DNA of 7,022 bases from Acidobacteriaceae bacterium (GTDB taxonomy: Bacteria; Acidobacteriota; Terriglobia; Terriglobales; Acidobacteriaceae), in contig PLST01000215.1 in the NCBI GenBank assembly GCA_003164255.1, forward strand, positions 1 through 7,022. The letters run 5' to 3'. Within the stretch, counting starts at the first letter, position 1. The number at the start of each line of letters is the position of its first letter. The notes beneath the pieces were generated by a model. That model did not search any database and had not been told where the DNA came from. It saw nothing but the letters and a program-made list of their open reading frames with translations. Both the position numbers and the translations under genes were made by a program. This document shows, in pieces, positions 4,274 through 7,022 of the stretch.

Positions 4274-5452
4274 CTAGCCCCCTAGCTTCCCATTTTTCAA
4301 ACGGAACCGCTCTCCGCGCCACACAATCGTGTTTCCGGTAAGCCCAACGGCCCACAGGCCCATCGCCACCACATCGCGCAAAGGCAGCAGCCAAAGGCTC
4401 GGCAGCACCTGGTGATCGCCCAGCACTTCAGCGCCCACCATCATGGCTTCCGCCAGCCGCAGAAAGAAGCTTAACCCCAGCAGCCACAAGCTCAAAGGGC
4501 TCACTCCGCTGGCAAGAACATTCACCAGGGCCAATCCCATTCCGTGCGTCACCAAAAGTCCCGCATACCCGCCGGGCCGCTCATCCCGCACCGTGCGCGC
4601 CCACCGTAACTGGTGGTCAACAAAGCCTTTCCAGTCGTATGCCGGAATCCCGGTCTCCACCACTTCCGTACATAACGCCACGCGGTAACCGGCTCTCGCC
4701 ACGCGAACGCCCAACTGGTAGTCGTCCGCCAGGTAGTTCACCAGCGCCAGCAACCCGCCGGACTTCGCCAGCGCCTCGCGGCTCACCGCCAGCGTCGACC
4801 CGAGGCCAAAGTTCAATCCCCCTTCAATCACCTTTGAAACCAGCAGTCCCGCCATGAAGTCCGTGGCGATCCCCAAAGCTTCAAACCGCGAAAACAGCGT
4901 TTCGTGCGCACGTCCGCGATAGAGCGCCGTCACCAGCCCAACCGGTGCCTTTTGAGTGCCTTGACCCTCCGGCGCAAAGCACCCCATCACCCGCTCCAGG
5001 TATTTCGGCGAGACGGTGATGTCAGAGTCGTTGATCAGCAGAAAATCAAACCGCGCATGCGCCCCGAGCTGCACCAGCGTACTCACCTTGCCGTTGGTTC
5101 CCAGACGCTCCGGGCACACGATAAGCCTGATCGAAAGCCTTGGAAACTCGACCTTCAGCCTCTCCACAGCCGTTACAGCAGGATCGTCGAGCGAAGAAAC
5201 CCCAAACAGCAATTCAAACTCACCCGAATAGTCTTGAGCACAGTGACTCCGGAACGCATCCATCATCGCGGGGTCCATTCCTTTCAGTGACTTGAGGACA
5301 CTCACGTTCGGGGAGAACGCGGCCACAGGCTTGCGGCGGCTATAGAGATAAATCCGCGCTGCCAGCATTGCTGCCAGAAAATACCCCATCCCGGCCACGG
5401 TTAGAACCGTAGTCAGGATCTCGACAGCATGGGCAAACTCGTGCGCTATCAC
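4274..5452 (-). CDS. hpnI: GT21-type membrane glycosyltransferase, HpnI-like
   Basis: A 392-residue family 2/21 glycosyltransferase resembling HpnI, which adds N-acetylglucosamine to bacteriohopanetetrol in hopanoid head-group synthesis, and also ceramide glucosyltransferases. An N-terminal TM helix lies at about 10-37. SVLKSLKGMD (51-60) opens the GT-A domain. G118-x-N120-x-K122-V is the sugar-nucleotide loop, N141-D-S-D144 the DxD metal site, D243-D244-Y-Q-L-G the third Asp region, and HQLRW (280-284) the counterpart of the (Q/R)xxRW motif. Three or so hydrophobic C-terminal helices follow (about 300-385). All key residues are present, so it should be active. The start is GTG at 5452 with no visible Shine-Dalgarno, so the exact N-terminus is uncertain. 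The permease gene ends 69 bp upstream on the same strand. No other hpn genes are nearby, so a different lipid acceptor is possible. Confidence 0.85.
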   Translation of the reverse strand: MIAHEFAHAVEILTTVLTVAGMGYFLAAMLAARIYLYSRRKPVAAFSPNVSVLKSLKGMDPAMMDAFRSHCAQDYSGEFELLFGVSSLDDPAVTAVERLKVEFPRLSIRLIVCPERLGTNGKVSTLVQLGAHARFDFLLINDSDITVSPKYLERVMGCFAPEGQGTQKAPVGLVTALYRGRAHETLFSRFEALGIATDFMAGLLVSKVIEGGLNFGLGSTLAVSREALAKSGGLLALVNYLADDYQLGVRVARAGYRVALCTEVVETGIPAYDWKGFVDHQLRWARTVRDERPGGYAGLLVTHGMGLALVNVLASGVSPLSLWLLGLSFFLRLAEAMMVGAEVLGDHQVLPSLWLLPLRDVVAMGLWAVGLTGNTIVWRGERFRLKNGKLGG

Positions 5453-5521
5453 AGAAGCAAGTTTACATTTGCGTGTTGCGTCAGGGCAGTCATTTCTGAC
5501 CCGCGGCGCCTGTCCGTAGAT

Positions 5522-6778
5522 TTACTCGTATCGCAGCGCTTCGATCGGATCCAGATTTGCCGCCTTCCACGCCGGATAAATCCCGAAAAGCAAACCAATC
5601 GCGCAAGAAACACCAAACCCAATCCCCACCCACATCGCTGAAACCGTCGCCGGCAATCCAATCGGGAGAAAATAGACAATCCACGTAAGTACCGCTCCCA
5701 CCAGGATGCCGGCTACGCCGCCCAGCGCGCAAAGAGTAACAGCCTCGGTAGTGAACTGCGTGAGTATGGTTCGCTTGGTTGCTCCGATTGCCTTTCGAAT
5801 TCCGATTTCGCGAGTACGTTCCGTCACGCTCACCAGCATGATATTCATCACGCCCACGCCGCCCACCATCAGCCCCACGCTGGAAACGGCGATCATGAAC
5901 GCAACCAGCCCACCTGTGATCTGGCCCCAAAGTTCGGTGAGCGAGTCCGGCCCGAAGATATCAAAGTTGTCGTCGGCTTGCGTCTTTACGTGGCGCCTTA
6001 TGCGCAGCAGTTCGCGAATCTCTTCCTGGACCAGATCCTTGTTCTTGGGGTCGTCGTACTTGGCATTGATCATCAGGTCCGTGACCTCCGGATGAAGGTC
6101 ATGGAATGTGTTGATTGGGAAAAAGACCGAGTTGTCGTTGGGGTTCTTTCCCGTTCCAATGGGCTGCTTGCGCGGATCCATCACGCCAATGACCGTATAG
6201 AGACTACTTTCCACGCTTACTTCCTTGCCGATCGGATCCTCTCCGGCGGAAAAAAGATCTTCCGCTGTGTCGTGACCGAGCACGACCACCTTGGCGTGAC
6301 GCTGATCCTCCCCATCCGTGAAGAACCGCCCTTCCTGCAGGGTCGTATTTGTGGTGTCTGCCACCTGCGCTGTGTGCGCCTCAAAAATTGAGCCCGCCAC
6401 TTTGCGGCCCTCGTACTTCACGCTAATGCCGCCAACGAAAAATGCCTGCGCGTAGCGCTGCATTGCGTCTGCGGCCACAACGTGTGGTAAGTCACGAACC
6501 GCCAGGGCGTCGTCGAGCGTCAGCTTTTTGCGCGTCAGCTCTTCGCTGGTCAGCTTTTCAGGTCCAAAAGGCAGGTGAAACACCCAGAACACATTGGTAC
6601 CCAGCGAATCGGCAAACTCGGCCACTCGGTTATTCAAGCCGTTAATGATTGATGAAATCGTAATGACGGTGGTCACGCCGATCACGATGCCCAGAATCGT
6701 CAGGCCCGAACGCAGCTTGTTCGTCCTCAGCGTATCCAGGGCCATTTTTACCGATTCGCCTGCCTGTCCTTGCGCCAT
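5522..6778 (-). CDS. MacB/FtsX-family ABC transporter permease
   Basis: A 418-residue permease with the complete MacB architecture. TM1 (about 21-46) contains LRSGLTILGIVIGV, preceded by the coupling segment ALDTLRTNK. A large periplasmic MacB_PCD domain follows (about 50-285), then TM2 at about 290-318. The cytoplasmic coupling helix TREIGIRKAIGA contacts the ATPase. TM3 and TM4 lie in the last 80 residues, ending FGIYPAWKAANLDPIEALRYE, a family hallmark. The start is supported by AGGAG at 6788-6792, 9 bases before the ATG. Such type VII ABC systems drive mechanotransmission that expels peptides, antibiotics or lipoproteins with a periplasmic adaptor, rather than moving substrate through the membrane. 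The substrate is unknown. It follows a second permease after 22 bp. The cognate ATPase is not in the window and would be expected further upstream on this strand. Confidence 0.93.
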   Translation of the reverse strand: MAQGQAGESVKMALDTLRTNKLRSGLTILGIVIGVTTVITISSIINGLNNRVAEFADSLGTNVFWVFHLPFGPEKLTSEELTRKKLTLDDALAVRDLPHVVAADAMQRYAQAFFVGGISVKYEGRKVAGSIFEAHTAQVADTTNTTLQEGRFFTDGEDQRHAKVVVLGHDTAEDLFSAGEDPIGKEVSVESSLYTVIGVMDPRKQPIGTGKNPNDNSVFFPINTFHDLHPEVTDLMINAKYDDPKNKDLVQEEIRELLRIRRHVKTQADDNFDIFGPDSLTELWGQITGGLVAFMIAVSSVGLMVGGVGVMNIMLVSVTERTREIGIRKAIGATKRTILTQFTTEAVTLCALGGVAGILVGAVLTWIVYFLPIGLPATVSAMWVGIGFGVSCAIGLLFGIYPAWKAANLDPIEALRYE

Positions 6779-6800
6779 AAGATGCAGCTCCTGGATGCCT

Positions 6801-7022
6801 CTACAACTCAGCTCTCAATGCGACCACCGGGTCGAGCTTGGCCGCTTTGCTCGCCGGATAAACCCCAAAGAAGATCCCCGTCGCCCCTGATACAAACAAT
6901 CCCAGCAGCACACTCCACAACTGCACATTGGTTGGGAAGCCAATGATGAGAGTGATCAGCTTGGCAACCAAGACTCCCGCAATGACGCCAATAGCTCCGC
7001 CAGTCAGCGCCATCGTCGCGCT
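6801..7022 (-). CDS. MacB/FtsX-family ABC permease, C-terminal end (5' end outside window)
   Basis: The last 73 residues of a second MacB-type permease; the frame is open through the window edge at 7022 and stops with TAG at 6801-6803. It covers TM3 (GGAIGVIAGVLVAKLITLIIG) and TM4 (LWSVLLGLFVSGATGIFFG), then YPASKAAKLDPVVALRAEL. This ending parallels the tail of the downstream permease (YPAWKAANLDPIEALRYE), so the two are tandem paralogues, probably forming a heterodimer or belonging to successive transporters of one operon. The in-frame ATG at 7011-7013 lies inside TM3 sequence and is not a start. The 22-bp spacing and same strand indicate co-transcription. Confidence 0.88.
   Translation of the reverse strand, partial: SATMALTGGAIGVIAGVLVAKLITLIIGFPTNVQLWSVLLGLFVSGATGIFFGVYPASKAAKLDPVVALRAEL

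Noticed and set aside
5480..5500. GTCAG/CTGAC inverted repeat between the permease and glycosyltransferase genes as a terminator
   Set aside because: It has only 5 bp of stem, an 11-base loop and no T-run; it is compatible with chance.

Overview
The window looks like a chromosomal segment of an Acidobacteriota bacterium, probably class Terriglobia/Acidobacteriia. This rests on moderately high GC, MacB-type permeases in tandem, an orphan ExbD paralogue, a GT21 'HpnI-type' glycosyltransferase, A-tract-rich intergenic DNA and heptameric repeats. The lineage is inferred from style and gene content, since no rRNA or marker gene is complete here.

Layout. (1) Bases 1-179, plus strand: the 3' end of an asparaginyl-tRNA synthetase gene. 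(2) Bases 298-2369, minus strand: an apparent four-gene operon reading tetR, YCII/DGPF-domain gene, GyrI-like gene, SnoaL-like gene. It starts at a sigma70-type promoter (TTTACA, 17 bp, TATATT) overlapped by two 18-bp pseudo-palindromes whose centres are 22 bp apart, which strongly suggests autorepression by the TetR protein. (3) Bases 2621-3031, plus strand: a solitary exbD/tolR-type gene. (4) Bases 3147-3953, minus strand: an integral membrane protein that appears to be an internal duplication of a four-helix DoxX-like unit. (5) Bases 3954-4273: a 320-bp non-coding stretch bracketed by two 7-bp-period repeat arrays. It contains helically phased A-tracts and a 12-bp direct repeat. (6) Bases 4274-5452, minus strand: a GT21-family, HpnI-like membrane glycosyltransferase. 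(7) Bases 5522-6778 and 6801-7022, minus strand: two tandem MacB/FtsX-type ABC transporter permeases, the second truncated by the window edge. Their ATPase is not in the window.

How the genes fit together. The TetR operon is the most system-like unit. One regulator has a cysteine placed like the electrophile-sensing Cys of NemR, and it sits in front of three small alpha/beta-barrel or ferredoxin-like proteins, all from families that bind or transform small organic molecules. A small-molecule or electrophile response module is a reasonable hypothesis, but the chemistry is unknown. The permeases and glycosyltransferase lie on the same strand 69 bp apart and might be co-transcribed, giving an envelope/hopanoid theme, though this link is only positional. 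I saw no mobile element, CRISPR array, tRNA or rRNA.
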